This document shows, piece after piece, positions 62,364-64,000 of a DNA stretch of 64,000 nt. The stretch is from JADJNW01 sp964549655 (lineage in GTDB: Bacteria; Bacteroidota; Bacteroidia; Chitinophagales; Saprospiraceae). The stretch covers positions 1 to 64,000 of the forward strand of contig CAZJXN010000005.1 in the NCBI GenBank assembly GCA_964549655.1, read 5' to 3'. The translations under genes and the position numbers were made by a program. Positions within the stretch are counted from its first letter, which is position 1. Every line of letters begins with the position of its first letter. Under the pieces are notes generated by a model. The model was not told the origin of the DNA. It made no database searches and saw only the letters and a list, made by a program, of their open reading frames with translations.

Positions 62364-63506
62364 TCATGCTTCTTCCAATTCCTGCGCCATGCACAGTGCT
62401 TTAATAATTGCTACTTCCTCCGAGCTGTAGGGCGTGCCATCCGTGCGGAAAATGTCGTGAAACCACAGTGGCGGTTCTGCGTCGTAGGTGTGGTTCCAGC
62501 TATCCCAAGGGTATTTCGTCTGCGTTTTACCATCTACAAATCCCCAATTGTACATTCCGACTTTGTATTTACGCGCTACTTTTAGCTTTGTCGCAAAGGT
62601 ACTTTTACTCGGGCGAGCCATGTATTCAGTACACAACATCGGGCGGTCGTATTGCGAAAGCCAGTGAATGCGTTTCTCAAACTCGTGCTCATCGTCATAA
62701 TTGTGAAAAGAGACGATGTCTGATTCCGCAATTTGTACTTGTTGAATCGGCGTTAACGTATCGAAGCTCGACCAATCTCCAATCCAAAGACCAGCAGTGA
62801 TGGGCTGACTCGGATTGGCGGCGCGCGTCCATTCAAATACTTGTGGTAACAGTGTCAGTACGTAATCCAGTTTGTCGGTTAATTCGGTGGTAGGGTAAGA
62901 ACCCCAGTTCGTGTTGTCTGGTTCGTTCCAGACATCCCAGCCCAGAATTCGCTTGTCATGCGCAAAAGGGGTCACGACTCCTTTTACAAACCGTTCTAAA
63001 CGAGCGTATTGCGTTACATCTTTTAAACAGTGCGCGCCCGGACCTTGCATCCAGCCGGAGTTGTGTACGTGTGGTCGAGGGTCGCGTTGCTTGCCAAGTT
63101 GCGGGTGCGGGTCCCAACACGAATCAAACAGTACAAATAAAGTTTTCACGCGGTGCTTGTCAGCAATCAGTAAGTACGTTTCCATGCGGTCCATAAACCC
63201 TTCTGGGTCTTCTTCATACAGCAAGTCGTGTAGGAATACGCGAGCGGTGTTCATCCCGAGGGATGCTTTCCAGCTCAATTCCCGGTCAATCGTGGCGACG
63301 TCAAAGGTTTCGGTTTGCCACATTTCTAATTGGTTGATAGCGGTACTTGGAATGAAATTACTTCCCACCAGCCAACCTTGTTCGGCGTACCAGGCATTCG
63401 CCTGCTCTGCCGTCCATTTCTCGCGCCCCCGTGCAGGTACAGCTACCTGTACGGGTGTGTTAGGAGCGTGCATATCCCATGCGCGTTCCAATTCGTGAAG
63501 TGTCAT
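62364..63506 (-). CDS. Clan GH-A glycoside hydrolase (GH5-like)
   Basis: 380-residue TIM-barrel glycosidase without signal peptide, so cytoplasmic. The acid/base Glu is in WDVWNEPDN (about residue 185) and the nucleophile in MLCTEYMARPS (about residue 285), the spacing of clan GH-A. Close in pattern to proteins often annotated 1,4-beta-xylanase or cellulase, but the true sugar is unknown. Start at 63504-63506 (MTLHELERAW); a longer reading from 63587 adds an unlikely tail. Confidence 0.85.
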   Translation of the reverse strand: MTLHELERAWDMHAPNTPVQVAVPARGREKWTAEQANAWYAEQGWLVGSNFIPSTAINQLEMWQTETFDVATIDRELSWKASLGMNTARVFLHDLLYEEDPEGFMDRMETYLLIADKHRVKTLFVLFDSCWDPHPQLGKQRDPRPHVHNSGWMQGPGAHCLKDVTQYARLERFVKGVVTPFAHDKRILGWDVWNEPDNTNWGSYPTTELTDKLDYVLTLLPQVFEWTRAANPSQPITAGLWIGDWSSFDTLTPIQQVQIAESDIVSFHNYDDEHEFEKRIHWLSQYDRPMLCTEYMARPSKSTFATKLKVARKYKVGMYNWGFVDGKTQTKYPWDSWNHTYDAEPPLWFHDIFRTDGTPYSSEEVAIIKALCMAQELEEA

Positions 63507-63839
63507 AATAAAATTTAAATTACCGGATAACAATGATTCATTTCGCTGTAAAGATAACATATTGTTAGGACACGTAGTTTCTTTCAAGAAGAATTTAACG
63601 AAACTTTACGTGCTGTTAACCAAATTTTTGCAAAATAAGTACGGTGATAAGCTGGAATGGCAGAATTTATGACGCTTTTGTAGATGAGAAATTAAAAATG
63701 GAATACTCAAAGATAAGGCTGCTAAAAACAGGTTGATAGTATAAAACGTGTTTTAACATTTATTAATTTCAAATTAAAATAATTTTAAACTTATAACTGT
63801 TTGATTTACAAGGTTTATTTCAAATAATATAATTAATTT
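63507..63839. other. Intergenic region
   Basis: 333 bases, very AT-rich, carrying the promoter region of the glycoside hydrolase and the 3' side of fmt. No repeat, hairpin or small gene stands out. Confidence 0.4.
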
Positions 63840-64000
63840 TTACTCATTTAAAATTTTATTTCCATTTAAAAAAGATATAATATCCATCCGTCTTTTACCT
63901 TGCAATTGCAATTCCTGTACTTCAATGAATCCATCTAATGTGCTGATTTTGAGTGATTTTTTGTTATCTGAAATAAATTTGCCCGGTTCAAATTCGTGCG
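63840..64000 (-). CDS. fmt: Methionyl-tRNA formyltransferase, C-terminus only (partial)
   Basis: The last 53 codons of a gene running out of the window. The reading HEFEPGKFISDNKKSLKIS, LDGFIEVQELQLQGKRRMD, ISFLNGNKI is the C-terminal OB-fold end of Fmt, which formylates initiator Met-tRNA. The PGK, DG, ELQ-x-GKRRM pattern is characteristic. The catalytic domain lies beyond 64000. Confidence 0.85.
   Translation of the reverse strand, partial: HEFEPGKFISDNKKSLKISTLDGFIEVQELQLQGKRRMDIISFLNGNKILNE

Noticed and set aside
1..64000. tRNA or rRNA genes
   Set aside because: No stretch with cloverleaf-like GC content or conserved T-loop was noticed in the intergenic DNA; a proper scan was not possible.

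Overview
The window reads as chromosome of a free-living Bacteroidota bacterium, probably from the Saprospiraceae/Chitinophagales side of the phylum; that lower rank is inference. Support: TonB-dependent receptors with a carboxypeptidase-regulatory-like N-terminal domain, a type IX secretion (T9SS) C-terminal sorting domain, an ECF sigma/anti-sigma pair, weak Shine-Dalgarno sites, promoters of the TTTG-N19-TAnnTTTG type, and moderate-to-low GC. No rRNA, tRNA, CRISPR array, integrase or complete insertion sequence was found. A 100-N assembly gap lies at 5339-5438.

Layout. 0-12.4 kb is housekeeping and general metabolism: PlsB-like acyltransferase, EngB, alkaline phosphatase, a secreted CotH-like protein, RarA, a hypothetical protein, AlkD-like glycosylase, GNAT, a Gre-like factor and a penicillin-acylase-family enzyme. 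12.4-19.75 kb is an AT-rich accessory block: a broken Rpn/PDDEXK nuclease remnant, then five minus-strand genes (acyltransferase-3, Na+/Ca2+ antiporter, otsA, otsB, ATP-grasp). Unrelated palindromes with AAC...GTT ends stand just 3' of the genes, and a ~70 bp direct repeat occurs twice. It looks like an integron-like cassette array without an integrase. 19.75-30 kb holds a beta-lactamase/YdjC fusion, two TonB-dependent receptors, an oxidoreductase and a Crp-type regulator. 30.2-38.1 kb is an envelope-signalling locus: ECF sigma, TPR anti-sigma, lipoprotein, PKD-type secreted protein, exported TPR-CHAT protease and a small conserved-looking protein followed by 42-bp tandem repeats. 38.6-43.6 kb has a VanX-CocE fusion, an unknown protein and a class III adenylate cyclase with N-terminal TPR. 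43.6-49.7 kb is a sugar-acid/hydroxy-amino-acid catabolic cluster (DUF1080, IlvD/Edd, SDR, D-threonine-aldolase-like, MBL). 49.9-64 kb returns to core genes: fused peptide-ABC ATPase, RNase D, AsmA-like, PaiB-like, T9SS beta-helix protein, hexosamine-phosphate isomerase, toxin-antitoxin pair, acyl-CoA dehydrogenase, glycoside hydrolase, and the 3' end of fmt.

Intergenic DNA is rich in structured repeats of several unrelated families: REP-like GGTGCAGCGCACC palindromes, polypurine hairpins that run into C-terminal codons, a 41-43 bp tandem repeat, a 21/42 bp tandem repeat, and paired direct or inverted repeats around single genes or small operons. The cassette-like array and the sigma/CHAT locus are the two regions most worth follow-up.
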